A DNA stretch of 64,000 nt from Lysinibacillus sp. SGAir0095 (GTDB lineage: Bacteria; Bacillota; Bacilli; Bacillales_A; Planococcaceae). Every line of letters starts with the position of its first letter. Within the stretch, counting starts at the first letter, position 1. This document shows, in pieces, positions 34,279-44,235 of the stretch. Both the position numbers and the translations under genes were made by a program. The stretch covers positions 3,864,001 to 3,928,000 of the forward strand of contig NZ_CP028083.1 of NCBI RefSeq assembly GCF_005491425.1, given 5' to 3'. The notes below the pieces were generated by a model. It was not told where the DNA came from. It saw only the letters and a list, made by a program, of their open reading frames with translations, and made no database searches.

Positions 34279-34307
34279 TTGACAAAATTCACACACTTGC
34301 ATACAAT
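34279..34307 (+). promoter_or_regulatory. Sigma-A promoter of the T-box/ileS transcript
   Basis: TTGACA (34279-34284) and TACAAT (34302-34307) are 17 bp apart. It lies between the end of the repeat array and the T-box leader. Confidence 0.8.
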
Positions 34308-34313
34308 ATGATT

Positions 34314-34582
34314 CAATAAAAGCATACAAATTCGTTGATGAGAAAGAGTAGTGTTTCGTCTTGTTCCCCAGAGAGCTGACATTTTGGTGAAAGTCAGTGT
34401 TCAAGTGTTGCATGAAAATCCTCTCTGAGAAGGTTAGCTGAAATCAGTAAGCGAGCCCGGGTGTCTACCGTTAATAAGAACACGTATGATTGTACGTTGC
34501 TAAGTGCTATTGGACCTGCCTTCAATAGAATTAGGGTGGTATCGCGGTTAACTCCGTCCCTTACTTGGGACGGAGTTTTTTG
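34314..34582 (+). promoter_or_regulatory. T-box leader of the isoleucyl-tRNA synthetase gene
   Basis: The T-box sequence AGGGTGGTATCGCGG is present near 34535. It is followed by a terminator stem, ACTCCGTCCC (from 34551) and GGGACGGAGT, then a T run ending near 34582. Stem I starts with AGTAGTG-like bases. The specifier loop near 34408-34420 contains ATC, an isoleucine codon. Uncharged tRNA-Ile should favour the antiterminator and turn the gene on. Confidence 0.9.
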
Positions 34583-34621
34583 TATGCCTTTTATACAAAT
34601 CGTATAGGAGGAATGACTTTT

Positions 34622-37600
34622 ATGGGGAAAGAATCGCTGCAACACCGAGAACAAAGAATTCGACAGTTTTGGGAGACGGAGAAGATTTTTGAAAAGTCCA
34701 TTCAAAACCGGAAAGACAGTACACCCTTTGTCTTTTATGAAGGCCCACCGACTGCTAATGGTTTACCACATGTTGGTCACTCATTGGGGAGAACTGTTAA
34801 GGATGTCGTTGCTCGCTACAAAACCATGCAAGGCTACTTAGTTGAACGGAAAGCCGGCTGGGATACCCACGGTTTACCTGTTGAATTAGGTGTTGAAAAA
34901 CAGCTTGGCATTTCAGGGAAGCAAGAAATAGAGCGTTTCGGGATTGAGCCCTTTATCGAAAAATGTAAGGAAAGTGTATTTACTTACGAAAAAATTTGGC
35001 GTTCATTCACAGAAAAACTTGGCTATTGGGTCGATCTTGACAATCCATATCTAACATTAAGTAATGAGTATATTGAAAGTGTCTGGAATATTCTTAGTAA
35101 GGTTCATCGAGATCAAATGCTTTATAAAGGGCATCGCGTTTCACCCTATTGCCCTAGCTGCCAAACTTCTTTAAGCTCACATGAAGTAGCTCAAGGTTAT
35201 AAAGATGTAAAAGATTTATCCGCCACGGTTAAATTTAAACGAGTAGATGCAGACGAATATTTCCTTGGCTGGACTACAACACCCTGGACATTACCCGCAA
35301 ATGTGGCACTTGCCATCAATCCTAGCCTGACTTATGTAAAGGCTGAGCATAAAGGCGAAACATATATTTTATCAAAATCGCTTTTATCATCTGTAGTTGG
35401 GGCTGAAGCAAGGGTAATTAGTGAACATAAGGGAACTGAATTTGAAGGAGTAGCCTACAAAGCACCCTTAAACTATGTGACTGTTGAAAAAGGTCATATT
35501 GTAGTAATGGCTGATTATGTAACAGAAACAAGTGGTACCGGGATTGTTCATATGGCACCAGCTTATGGTGAAGATGATTACCGGACTGTTCAGCAAAATG
35601 GGCTATCTTTTGTTAATGTAGTCGACCAACAAGGGCGTTATACAAAAGAAGTTACAGATTTAGAGGGACAATTTGTAAAAGAATGTGATGTAGAAATCAT
35701 CAAATTATTAGCTGCTTCAAACACCCTTTTCCATAAGGAGAAATACGAGCATAGCTACCCCCATTGCTGGCGATGTGATTCACCTTTACTTTACTATGCA
35801 ACAGATAGTTGGTTTATCAAAATGGGGTCACTTAAAGAGCAATTGCTTGAAAATAATGCATCCGTAACCTGGTATCCTGAGCATATTAAAGAAGGCCGCT
35901 TTGGAAATTTCCTTGAAAATGTAGTGGATTGGAATATTAGTCGTAATCGCTATTGGGGTACCCCTTTAAACATTTGGGTTTGTTCCTCCTGCAAACACGA
36001 ATTTGCACCTGGAAGTATAGAGGAACTAAATAGTTTAGCGACAGGAAAGCTGCCAGAAAATCTTGAATTACACAAACCATATATCGATAACGTCAAATGT
36101 TCTTGTCCTAAATGCCATAGTGAGATGCAACGAACACCTGAAGTAATTGATGTGTGGTTCGACAGTGGCTCCATGCCATTTGCCCAGCATCACTATCCTT
36201 TTGAGCAAGCTGCATTCCAAAAACAGTACCCTGCAGATGTGGTCATTGAGGGGATCGATCAAACACGAGGATTTTTCTATAGCTTGCTAGCCGTTTCAAC
36301 ACTTTATAAAGGGAAAGCCCCTTATAAAAATGTTTTATCCCTAGGCCATGTTTTAGATGAACACGGGCAGAAAATGTCGAAAAGTAAAGGAAATGCATTA
36401 GATCCTCTCGAGCTAATGCAAACTTTCGGTGCCGATGCATTACGATTTTCCTTATTAGTTGATAGCTCACCTTGGAATCCTAAACGCTTCTCAACGAAAA
36501 TTGTGCAAGAAGCAAAATCCAAATTACTGGATACATTTGAAAATACCTTTCACTTTTATCAGCTGTATGCATCCATCGATGGATTTATTTACGATCCTCT
36601 GCGTCCCGGCAAAAAGACGAAATTGGATGAATGGGTGCTTTCCCGACTCCACATCACCATTGGAAAAGTGACAGCTCTAATGGATGACTATCAGTTCACT
36701 CAAGCATGTCGTGAAATGGCTAACTTGGTGGATGAAGTAAGTAACTGGTATGTACGGAGATCTAGGCAACGCTTTTGGGCATCAGGCTTTACAGAAGACA
36801 AACGTGCAGCCTTTAATACTTTATACGAGGTGTTAAGTGAGGTTTGCAAATTATTAGCCCCCTTTACACCATATATTGCTGAGGATATCTATCAGCAATT
36901 ACATGGAAACAGTGTTCATTTAGAGGACTATCCAAAAGTGAAAAAAGAGATTATCCAAGGTAATTTAGATGAAGAAATGAATACCGTACTCAAAATTGTT
37001 GAGTTGGGTCGTAGCTTAAGAAATACTAAAAGTCTAAAAGTCAAACAACCTCTAGCTGAGATGATTATTTGTTCGACTGCTTCCCTGGAGAAATATCAAA
37101 AAATTATTCAAGAAGAGCTTAATGTGAAGAAAGTTCGCTGGACAGCAAATTTAGTTGGACTGGAAGAAATAAACTTGAAGCTTAATTTTAAAACAGCTGG
37201 TGCTGCGTTTGGGAAAAAAGTAAATGAAGTAAAAAAACATATCGAAAACCTCTCGTCAGCAGAAAAAGAGAAGTTCCTGGCTGAAGGCAAGCTAAAAATA
37301 AAGTTAGCCGAAGAAAGTGTTGAAGTACTTCAACACCATATTTCAACGGATTCCCAGTTAAAAGATGGTTACGCACTTGCTGAGGATGGGTCATTGAAGG
37401 TATTACTTAAAACTGTATTAAATGAGGAATTAATCGCAGAAGGTCATATTCGTGATTTTATCCGCTGCATCCAGGACAATCGAAAGAAGATGAATTACCC
37501 TATCGAAAAATATATTACCCTTCACATTTATTGCCCTCCTGAGTGCCAAGAATTGATCACTAGATTTGAGCAACTTATAAAGGCGAATGTATTGGTTGAA

Positions 37601-37693
37601 GATATTTTATTCGTTCATGAAAACCATTCATATTCCGCTATTTCTTATAAACTAAATCAGTATGAACTCAACTTCGCGATGCTCTTGAGATAA
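34622..37693 (+). CDS. ileS: Isoleucyl-tRNA synthetase, type 2 (eukaryote-like)
   Basis: A 1023-residue class I synthetase that attaches isoleucine to tRNA-Ile. HVGH (50-53) is the first signature and KMSKSKGN near 584 is the second. CPSC near 182 and further CxxC pairs are zinc-binding candidates. The segment [20 protein letters not shown] is of the eukaryotic/archaeal-like form rather than the usual bacterial LPADLYLEGSDQHRGWF. Type 2 enzymes of Bacillus are naturally less sensitive to mupirocin. The ATG at 34622 follows GGAGG by 10 bases. A strong T-box precedes the gene. Confidence 0.92.
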   Translation: MGKESLQHREQRIRQFWETEKIFEKSIQNRKDSTPFVFYEGPPTANGLPHVGHSLGRTVKDVVARYKTMQGYLVERKAGWDTHGLPVELGVEKQLGISGKQEIERFGIEPFIEKCKESVFTYEKIWRSFTEKLGYWVDLDNPYLTLSNEYIESVWNILSKVHRDQMLYKGHRVSPYCPSCQTSLSSHEVAQGYKDVKDLSATVKFKRVDADEYFLGWTTTPWTLPANVALAINPSLTYVKAEHKGETYILSKSLLSSVVGAEARVISEHKGTEFEGVAYKAPLNYVTVEKGHIVVMADYVTETSGTGIVHMAPAYGEDDYRTVQQNGLSFVNVVDQQGRYTKEVTDLEGQFVKECDVEIIKLLAASNTLFHKEKYEHSYPHCWRCDSPLLYYATDSWFIKMGSLKEQLLENNASVTWYPEHIKEGRFGNFLENVVDWNISRNRYWGTPLNIWVCSSCKHEFAPGSIEELNSLATGKLPENLELHKPYIDNVKCSCPKCHSEMQRTPEVIDVWFDSGSMPFAQHHYPFEQAAFQKQYPADVVIEGIDQTRGFFYSLLAVSTLYKGKAPYKNVLSLGHVLDEHGQKMSKSKGNALDPLELMQTFGADALRFSLLVDSSPWNPKRFSTKIVQEAKSKLLDTFENTFHFYQLYASIDGFIYDPLRPGKKTKLDEWVLSRLHITIGKVTALMDDYQFTQACREMANLVDEVSNWYVRRSRQRFWASGFTEDKRAAFNTLYEVLSEVCKLLAPFTPYIAEDIYQQLHGNSVHLEDYPKVKKEIIQGNLDEEMNTVLKIVELGRSLRNTKSLKVKQPLAEMIICSTASLEKYQKIIQEELNVKKVRWTANLVGLEEINLKLNFKTAGAAFGKKVNEVKKHIENLSSAEKEKFLAEGKLKIKLAEESVEVLQHHISTDSQLKDGYALAEDGSLKVLLKTVLNEELIAEGHIRDFIRCIQDNRKKMNYPIEKYITLHIYCPPECQELITRFEQLIKANVLVEDILFVHENHSYSAISYKLNQYELNFAMLLR

Positions 37694-37698
37694 CCAAA

Positions 37699-37745
37699 AA
37701 TCAAAACGCATTTTACTTAACTTTGGTAAAATGCGTTTTTTCTAT
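37699..37745. terminator. Bidirectional terminator after ileS
   Basis: AAAACGCATTTTAC (37703-37716) pairs with GTAAAATGCGTTTT (37726-37739). The stop codon of the opposing hydrolase gene lies within this stem. Confidence 0.85.
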
Positions 37746-38606
37746 TTTATACTTATTTAAAAATTTAACAGCCGCTTCATTCGTTTTATATGAAGAGGTG
37801 CCAAGCCAAATTAAGTGACCCCATGTATCAAGTAAGCATAGCTCTGAACTAGAAATGCTTTCATGTGCAAAATAAGCATGGTCCAAAGGGACAGACCCAT
37901 CAAATTTGCTATGCATAATTAATGTTGGACAAGCTACCGATTCTAAATCATCTACGGTTAAGTCATTCACCTGTTGCAAGTCGATTAAAAAACCGTAACC
38001 TGATCTTTGACGATTATTCATCTTTCTAATCTCCTCTGTATCCCACTCAGCTATTTTTTCCTTTGCTTCCTTATAGTTTAAAGAACTAAAGGAGGGAAAC
38101 ATTTGCTTGAAGATGAAAGAAGGAAATTTGTTGTTCATGAACGAAATTAACTTCCATGTAACTTTTTCTGCTTTAGGATGGAATATTTTACTTGCAACCT
38201 TGTATTCAATATCCTTTGGGGTAAGCCATTCCTTTGTTACAGCAGATTGCAGGATTAATGTTTTAACGAAATGAGGATATTTTGAAGCGAAATAAATACC
38301 ACTAGGTCCACCAGCTGAAATAGCTAGAACATGAATTTTATCTAGGTTTAGGTGGTTTAATAATTTCACATAGAAATCACAAGCCACCGATATACTTTCA
38401 CCCATTTCTTTTGAGGATTTTCCATAACCAGGTCTAGATGGCGTAATTAATGAGTAACCTTGTTCAATTAAAAAGTCATAGCCAAACTCCTCATTACAAT
38501 TCGAATGACCGCCGTGCAAAACGAATATAGGTTCACCTTCTCCTACAATTGTAAATTCCACTTGAAATCCTTCTAGTTGAATCACTTCTGTTACTCGTTC
38601 TTTCAC
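37713..38606 (-). CDS. Alpha/beta hydrolase
   Basis: A 297-residue single-domain hydrolase. VLHGGHSN (29-36) builds the oxyanion hole, AISAGGPS near residue 97 is the nucleophile elbow, HSKFDGSVP the acid and DTWGHLIWLG the His. No signal peptide, so cytoplasmic. The substrate is unknown. A GTG start fits with AAGAAGG upstream. It may be cotranscribed with the peptidase E gene, which lies 52 bp upstream. Confidence 0.85.
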   Translation of the reverse strand: MKERVTEVIQLEGFQVEFTIVGEGEPIFVLHGGHSNCNEEFGYDFLIEQGYSLITPSRPGYGKSSKEMGESISVACDFYVKLLNHLNLDKIHVLAISAGGPSGIYFASKYPHFVKTLILQSAVTKEWLTPKDIEYKVASKIFHPKAEKVTWKLISFMNNKFPSFIFKQMFPSFSSLNYKEAKEKIAEWDTEEIRKMNNRQRSGYGFLIDLQQVNDLTVDDLESVACPTLIMHSKFDGSVPLDHAYFAHESISSSELCLLDTWGHLIWLGTSSYKTNEAAVKFLNKYKIEKTHFTKVK

Positions 38607-38658
38607 TGATACACCAACCTTCTTCTTGGATTAACTTTCCTTGTACAAACCAAACTAT

Positions 38659-39354
38659 TTAACCTAAATAGAATGGTGTAATTTCTGTTTCAATAACTTT
38701 AGAATCTACTTTTTTAACGAAATAAGCTTTGGCTTCCACTCTAGAACTTACTGTTTTGGTTAAAACGTCATCGATAAAATGCAAAGCTACTCCATCATCA
38801 ACTGCATAGCCTTCTTTTATTTCACCATTTAAGATAGATTGTCGATAAGCGGGCTTTCTTTTATTTTCACCATCATAATGAGGACAGTTGCTCCCCTCAA
38901 GTAAACCTAAACAATCAATTTTATGTAAGGGGCCATTTAATGGGTCTGTTAGTCCTTCTTCAAACCAACAAATTGAACCTGCACTTAAACCAGCAAGTAT
39001 GATTCCTTTTTCATAGGCAGTTCTCAATACTTTGTCCAAACCCCAATCCTTCCATAATAGAAGCATGTTTCTTGTATTGCCGCCCCCCACATAAATAATG
39101 TCTTGTTCGAGCACAAATTTTTCAAGATTATTGAAGTTCGCATCAAATAATGATAAGTGACTTGTTTCACATTCCAATGTCTTAAATGCTTTATAAAATC
39201 TCTCTATGTAATTATCCTGATCTCCACTGGCCGTTGGGACAAAACATACTTTGGGTGATTGTTTTCTAGCTTGTTTTAAAATAAATTGATCTAGCAAAAG
39301 ATTTTTTGGTTCCATAGAGAAACCACCGCCACCCATGGCTATAATTTGCCTCAT
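38659..39354 (-). CDS. Peptidase E (S51 family)
   Basis: A 231-residue protein of the S51 dipeptidase family. The nucleophile is the Ser in LAGLSAGSICWFEEG near residue 120, and IYVGGGNTRNMLLLW is the conserved segment before it. Family members hydrolyse Asp-X dipeptides, but close Bacillus homologues (YgaJ type) have no confirmed substrate. The ATG at 39354 follows AAGGAG; the longer frame has no site. Confidence 0.85.
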   Translation of the reverse strand: MRQIIAMGGGGFSMEPKNLLLDQFILKQARKQSPKVCFVPTASGDQDNYIERFYKAFKTLECETSHLSLFDANFNNLEKFVLEQDIIYVGGGNTRNMLLLWKDWGLDKVLRTAYEKGIILAGLSAGSICWFEEGLTDPLNGPLHKIDCLGLLEGSNCPHYDGENKRKPAYRQSILNGEIKEGYAVDDGVALHFIDDVLTKTVSSRVEAKAYFVKKVDSKVIETEITPFYLG

Positions 39355-39474
39355 CCTATACTCCTTCCTATACAATTTTCTTAAGCGTTACTTATAATAT
39401 TTTAATTTCTACAATTTTCAATTAATACCTCTGTTTTACGTTGAAAATTACTTATACCTATCCGTTTTGTAAAT

Positions 39475-39511
39475 AAAAAATGACAAAAAGTTCTATAGGA
39501 ACTTTTTGTCA
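39475..39511 (-). terminator. Terminator after the copC-like gene
   Basis: TGACAAAAAGTTC (39481-39493) pairs with GAACTTTTTGTCA (39499-39511). The stem is 13 bp and a T run follows on the minus strand. Confidence 0.85.
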
Positions 39512-39537
39512 TCTTTTCAATCTATTTAGTATAACAA

Positions 39538-40092
39538 CTATTTTTTTCTTCGCATAAGAAGGAAAGCTCCAATAATGACTGCAATTAAGACAATCATGAT
39601 TACTGGAATTAACGGCGATGTTTCTTCATTACTTTCTGCTTCCTCAGTTGCTTCCTCAGTTGCTTGTTCATTACTTTGTTCTACTTCTTGAGTCGTTTCT
39701 TGTTCTGCTTGTTCATTTGCTGCTTCAGTTGATGAAACCGAATCGGGGACATTCACTGTAAAAGAGTAATCTCCTTCCATTAAGTGGCCATCTGCACCAA
39801 TAATACTCCAATTTACAAGATACTCTCCATTTTCCAATGGACTTGCCATGGTACCAGTCATTATTCCTTCTTCTATAGTAATATTTTCAATAGGAATATT
39901 TTGTCCTTCATTACTCAACTCAAATGAACTGCTTTGTTCAATCTTCCCTTCAAAATTTAATGTAATTTCACTAAGCTCTTCCGTCACTTCCTGCCCATCT
40001 TCTGGTGAAGAGCTACCTAAATGCGTATGTGCAAATGCGTTTGTTGAAGTAGCCAATATAAATAAAAATGTAGCGAAAATTATTTTCTTCAT
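39538..40092 (-). CDS. CopC domain copper-binding protein, membrane anchored
   Basis: A 184-residue surface protein. A signal peptide ends AFA, so the mature protein would begin with His22; His24 and GADGHLMEGDY supply further ligands. A free N-terminal His that binds Cu(II) is a hallmark of CopC. After the CopC domain (about 22-120) comes an acidic Glu/Gln/Thr-rich linker, then a C-terminal membrane helix and MRRKK tail. GGAGG precedes the start. It is the last gene of a PepSY-YtkA-CopC operon. Confidence 0.87.
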   Translation of the reverse strand: MKKIIFATFLFILATSTNAFAHTHLGSSSPEDGQEVTEELSEITLNFEGKIEQSSSFELSNEGQNIPIENITIEEGIMTGTMASPLENGEYLVNWSIIGADGHLMEGDYSFTVNVPDSVSSTEAANEQAEQETTQEVEQSNEQATEEATEEAESNEETSPLIPVIMIVLIAVIIGAFLLMRRKK

Positions 40093-40174
40093 TTTAAAAC
40101 CTCCATATACAAATAATTAATAACTTACTGAACTACGAATATACTCGTTTCTTCGTACTATCCGTTCCATGAAC

Positions 40175-40645
40175 TCAATGATGATGTTCATGTACTCCTT
40201 CATTTGTAGGTATATCTTTTTGTAAGTATTCCAATTCCTCTTTAGATAAATCCCCTACCACAAACTGTTTTTGGGGCATAATGATGGAACCGTTCTTACT
40301 TGCATGAACTTTTATATAGTATAGACCGTTACTATCAAAATCCTTGCTTAAAGCATAAATACCGTTCCCCATTTCCTTTGCCGGTTCCATATAATAATGG
40401 AGAGTTCCATCTTGTTTCCATATCTCAAAGTGAACATAATCAGCACCTTCAACTTTTTCTCCATTTTGAGTCAGGACCGCTTTAATAATCTCCTTCTCAT
40501 TATTTACAAAGGTATCAGGTATAATTATTTCCGCTTCCATGGGACTTTCTTTTTTGTAAAGTTCGGCAACATCCTCTTTGAGAGAGCAAGCACTTAACAG
40601 TATGCACGACACCGAAACAAAAAATATATACTTCATTCTCTTCAT
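40175..40645 (-). CDS. YtkA-like lipoprotein
   Basis: A 156-residue lipoprotein. The lipobox is LSAC with Cys20. The rest is a beta-sandwich of the YtkA/FixH-like type (HFEIWKQDGTLHYYMEP, then GIYALSKDFDSNGLYYIKVH). It ends HEHHH, a likely metal-binding tail. Such proteins accompany copper handling genes; a metal chaperone role is inference from that and from its neighbours. AAGGGTG precedes the ATG. Confidence 0.8.
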   Translation of the reverse strand: MKRMKYIFFVSVSCILLSACSLKEDVAELYKKESPMEAEIIIPDTFVNNEKEIIKAVLTQNGEKVEGADYVHFEIWKQDGTLHYYMEPAKEMGNGIYALSKDFDSNGLYYIKVHASKNGSIIMPQKQFVVGDLSKEELEYLQKDIPTNEGVHEHHH

Positions 40646-40666
40646 GGTTCTACACCCTTATCTTTT

Positions 40667-42037
40667 TTATGCATTCATAAATTTTTTGACCGCAGGAATT
40701 CTTTGAATCACTAAAAGATCAAGTATCCATACGAATATTAGTGATAAACCAACTAGCGGAAACAGTAGACCTAAACCAATCAAGACAATCAGGAAAAGTT
40801 TCATTTTTTTAATGCTAGGTGCTTTTGGTGCCCCCATCTCTTTTTTAGGCTTTCTTTTCAGCCATAAATAGAACCCGCTAACCGTTACCAAGATCATGCC
40901 TAAACAGATAAGAAGGCTAACTATTTGGTTAATCATTCCAAATTGTGTACCTTTATGTAGGGTAATACCCCAAGCAATGATCTTCCCCATTAAACCATAG
41001 TGATCATATCTGTAATCAGCTAAGATTGCCCCTGAGTATTGGTCTATGTGCATCGTTACCTCATCCTGTGCTTTTGGAGGAAAGGCTGACAATGTATATA
41101 CGCCTTCTTTTTCATTTGGAATATAGATTGTATAACTAGGATGTATTCCTTCTCTATTAGCTATTGATACCACATCGTCAATAGGAAGCTTAATCAATCC
41201 TTGTATGTCTGAAATTGGTACATCCAGATTTTCTGCTGCCCAAGGGACTTCTGCTATGTCTTTTGTTTTTACGTCAGACGCAGGAGCATTTCCTACCCAT
41301 ACTGAAGGTGGGTATCCTGTCCCTGTATTTGTTACAATCGTTTGGAAGTTAGTACCCCAAAATCCAGACCACGGTAAACCGGTCATTATTAAAAACAACA
41401 TCCCCCCTGTAATCCACATGGCAGGAACAGCATGCAAATCTCGACGCAAAATTCTTCTTCCTTTATTAAAGCGAGGTATTACAACACCGAATATTTTTTC
41501 TTTCTTCCTCGGGAACCATAGAAATAAACCTGTTATGATTAACACTACTGCCCAACAGGCTACCAATTCCACAATGCGGTCACCTATCGTACCTGCCATA
41601 AGTTCTCCATGAATTTCTTCTATCTTATCCATAATTCGATCATCGTTATTTAATGTGCCCAATGAATCACCTGTATAAGGATCGATGAATACTGTTAGGG
41701 ACTCGTTATTTTGGCTAATACCTACTTCACTTGAGCGAGTCTCCGTTTCACCAGGTCGATATGTTGTCACTATGGCATCTGGATATAACGCTTTCACTTC
41801 TTCAATTTGTTGTGACGCCGGGAGTTTTTCACCATTTTGTGTAACCACCCAGTAATCTTTGTAAATCATTTGCTCAATTTGGGGCTTAAATAAATAGACC
41901 GATCCTGTTATTGCTAGAATAAGAAGAAACGGGGCAAAAATAATCCCAGCATAAAAATGCCACCTCCAAATCGTACGATAGACCGAATTGGCCGTTTGTA
42001 TCTTATTATCATTAGAGGTACTTTGAACTGTTCCCAT
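40667..42037 (-). CDS. PepSY-associated membrane protein (PiuB-like)
   Basis: A 456-residue protein with a PepSY_TM architecture: N-terminal membrane helix with WRWHFYAGIIFAPFLLILAI, extracellular PepSY repeats, and further helices around 160, 205, 370 and 425. The DLHAVPAMWITGGMLFLIMTG segment carries conserved His. Family members are tied to iron or copper uptake and may act as membrane reductases. AAGGAG lies ahead of the ATG. First gene of the operon with the YtkA-like and CopC proteins; a divergent two-component system lies 216 bp away. Confidence 0.85.
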   Translation of the reverse strand: MGTVQSTSNDNKIQTANSVYRTIWRWHFYAGIIFAPFLLILAITGSVYLFKPQIEQMIYKDYWVVTQNGEKLPASQQIEEVKALYPDAIVTTYRPGETETRSSEVGISQNNESLTVFIDPYTGDSLGTLNNDDRIMDKIEEIHGELMAGTIGDRIVELVACWAVVLIITGLFLWFPRKKEKIFGVVIPRFNKGRRILRRDLHAVPAMWITGGMLFLIMTGLPWSGFWGTNFQTIVTNTGTGYPPSVWVGNAPASDVKTKDIAEVPWAAENLDVPISDIQGLIKLPIDDVVSIANREGIHPSYTIYIPNEKEGVYTLSAFPPKAQDEVTMHIDQYSGAILADYRYDHYGLMGKIIAWGITLHKGTQFGMINQIVSLLICLGMILVTVSGFYLWLKRKPKKEMGAPKAPSIKKMKLFLIVLIGLGLLFPLVGLSLIFVWILDLLVIQRIPAVKKFMNA

Positions 42038-42253
42038 CGACTTCTCCTTAAAAAAATGTTTTTGATGACTACGTGCATAAAATCTATGAAATCTTCATAA
42101 CGAATGTTCATTTTGCTTTTCATTTACACTTGTATCGAAGCTTATTGTAAATTCACAACACTTTTTATGTAAATAGCTCACACGGGCTATTAGAAATAAT
42201 GACTTTTTAGTTATACTTATTAGAGATTTAGATTTATTAAGGAGCGAACTCAC

Positions 42254-43048
42254 TTGTCTTATCGACTTTTACAATTTCTCTGTGTACTATTGCCAACCTT
42301 GTTAATTGGTGGATTCGAATATGTACGTCATGATTTCCTTTTGCACTCGCTATCAATGGAAACCGGAAATTTATATATTACAATTCTTACTTTTGTACTT
42401 TCTCTTTTATTTTCAGCATGGATGTTCCGCATTATCAAAGCGATGAATGAAAAGCTTGTTAATGAGCAGTCCAAACGCGCAGTATATGAAGAACGGGAAA
42501 GACTAGCTCGAGAGCTGCACGATGGAATTGCCCAGTCCATTTTTTTTATGAATATCAAACTTAAACAAGGTGATATGGAAGCAGCATCTCGAGCCCTTTC
42601 TACTATCGATAGCCATGTTCGTCAAGCGATTTTTAATCTAAGGTCAGAACCAGAGATTGATGATTCCATTAACTCGAGAATAACTAAATGGCTTTCTGAA
42701 TGGAGTTCTATGACAGCAGTTGAAGTAGAAGAAGATTCTCAGATTCCTCCTAATTTCTTCACAACGAAGGAGGAAATTCAAATTTTCGCCATTATTCAAG
42801 AAGCATTCGCGAATATAAGAAAACATGCAGAAGCTTCAAAAGCAGCCATTATTATCAGGGAAACAGAAAATGGATGGCAATTGAGGATAAATGACAACGG
42901 AAGAGGCATCGATTCCTCAAAGAAATCGAGCCGGCAATATGGTCTGACGATGATGCAGGAGCGTTCAAAGCAACTCGGAGCAATATTAACAATAAGAGAT
43001 AGTGAGTTTAGCGGTACGGAGATAATCGTAACAAAGGAGGACCATTAA
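42254..43048 (+). CDS. Sensor histidine kinase, NarX/LiaS type
   Basis: A 264-residue kinase. Two short membrane helices (about 8-20 and 42-58) are followed by a HisKA_3 domain with His89 in RERLARELHDGIAQS, and an ATPase domain with DNGRGID and YGLTMMQER. The TTG at 42254 is 9 bases after AAGGAG. It is in an operon with the response regulator (starting 1 base after its end) and is divergent from the copper-type operon. The signal is unknown; metal or redox state is a plausible guess. Confidence 0.9.
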   Translation: MSYRLLQFLCVLLPTLLIGGFEYVRHDFLLHSLSMETGNLYITILTFVLSLLFSAWMFRIIKAMNEKLVNEQSKRAVYEERERLARELHDGIAQSIFFMNIKLKQGDMEAASRALSTIDSHVRQAIFNLRSEPEIDDSINSRITKWLSEWSSMTAVEVEEDSQIPPNFFTTKEEIQIFAIIQEAFANIRKHAEASKAAIIIRETENGWQLRINDNGRGIDSSKKSSRQYGLTMMQERSKQLGAILTIRDSEFSGTEIIVTKEDH

Positions 43049-43049
43049 A

Positions 43050-43700
43050 ATGCAATGCTACAATGTGATAATTGCGGATGACCACCCCTTGGCAAGAGAA
43101 GGAATTCGAAGTGTACTTGAATCAGATCAGTCTTTTTGTATTGTAGGTGAAGCCACTGACGGCCATGAAGCCTTTGAACTTTGCCGTGAACTAGAGCCCG
43201 ATCTACTCCTTTTAGATATCAACATGCCTAGATTAAGTGGACTGGAAGCAGTAAAAAAAATACGGTTATCCTTCCCTCAAATACACGTTGTGATGTTAAC
43301 AGTATCAGATGATGTAAAGGATTTGTTCACAGCCATACAATTTGGAGCACAAGGTTATTTACTGAAAAATATGGAGCCGGATGACTGGATTGAGTATTTA
43401 CATGCCCTCCTCGGTAATCACACAGAAATTTCCCGTGAGATTGCAAGTCAATTACTCTATCGTTTTCGTAGCGGTAATAGCTATGCTGACGAACCAAGCC
43501 CTCTTAGTTTGACGCCTAGAGAGTGTGAGATTCTATCAAGAGTAGCAAATGGCGACACGAACAAACAGATTGCCCATCAGCTTTTTATAGCTGAAAATAC
43601 GGTGAAAAACCATATTAAAAACTTGCTCGAGAAGCTTCAGCTTGATAATCGCGTACAGCTTGCCGCCTATGCTGTTAGGCATGGTTTGACCTTAGAGTAA
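43050..43700 (+). CDS. NarL family response regulator
   Basis: A 216-residue regulator. The receiver has the acidic pocket DD at 10-11 and phosphoacceptor Asp56 in LLLDINMP. The C-terminal LuxR HTH has LTPRECEILSRVANGDTNKQ and AENTVKNHIKNLLEKL. It is partner to the kinase encoded just upstream. AAAGGAGG lies ahead of the ATG. Confidence 0.92.
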   Translation: MQCYNVIIADDHPLAREGIRSVLESDQSFCIVGEATDGHEAFELCRELEPDLLLLDINMPRLSGLEAVKKIRLSFPQIHVVMLTVSDDVKDLFTAIQFGAQGYLLKNMEPDDWIEYLHALLGNHTEISREIASQLLYRFRSGNSYADEPSPLSLTPRECEILSRVANGDTNKQIAHQLFIAENTVKNHIKNLLEKLQLDNRVQLAAYAVRHGLTLE

Positions 43701-43708
43701 GAAAACAT

Positions 43709-43742
43709 TAGAAGCCAACTTATCTTTCAGGTTGGCTTCTCT
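43709..43742 (+). terminator. Hairpin after the two-component system
   Basis: GAAGCCAAC (43711-43719) pairs with GTTGGCTTC (43731-43739). The T tail is weak. Confidence 0.5.
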
Positions 43743-43803
43743 ACTAGCGGATTCTATTTTTTATATCGTTAGCAGTCTGCTGAGGTATCCGTTTCAAGAG
43801 ACT

Positions 43804-44235
43804 CTATCGATTTTTTAGCTTTCGACGAAGTTTCACTTGTTCATGGAGAAGCCGATCTTCTTCAGTTTGAATCTTGACTTGTGGTACCTGACGAGGTTTA
43901 CCATTTTCATCAACAGCTACCATCGTCACAAATGATTCTGTAGTTAATGTACTTTTACCTGTGTCGACTTGAAAAGCCGTTACACGGACAAATACTGTAA
44001 TAGATGTCTTTCCTGTGTAAACTACTCTACCTTCCAATTCTAGGAGATCACCAACTCGTGCTGGCGATAAAAAATCAACAGAGTCAATGGATACTGTTAC
44101 AGTATTACTACCTGCATGCTTCATGGAAGTAATCGCTGCAACTTCATCGATATAAGCAAGTACTTTTCCACCAAAAATAGTACCATGATGATTCGTATCA
44201 GGCGGTAAGATTAAATGTGCTTGAATCGTTCGCAT
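43804..44235 (-). CDS. Acyl-CoA thioesterase, hotdog fold (YkhA/YciA type)
   Basis: A 143-residue thioesterase. The signature is LPPDTNHHGTIFGGKVLAYI near the N-terminus, with the conserved Asp and Gly-Gly-Lys of the active site. DFLSPARVGDLLELEGRVVY follows. It releases CoA from short or medium acyl-CoAs. GAGGAGG is 4 bases ahead of the ATG and lies inside the preceding gene, with which it overlaps by 25 bases. Confidence 0.9.
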   Translation of the reverse strand: MRTIQAHLILPPDTNHHGTIFGGKVLAYIDEVAAITSMKHAGSNTVTVSIDSVDFLSPARVGDLLELEGRVVYTGKTSITVFVRVTAFQVDTGKSTLTTESFVTMVAVDENGKPRQVPQVKIQTEEDRLLHEQVKLRRKLKNR

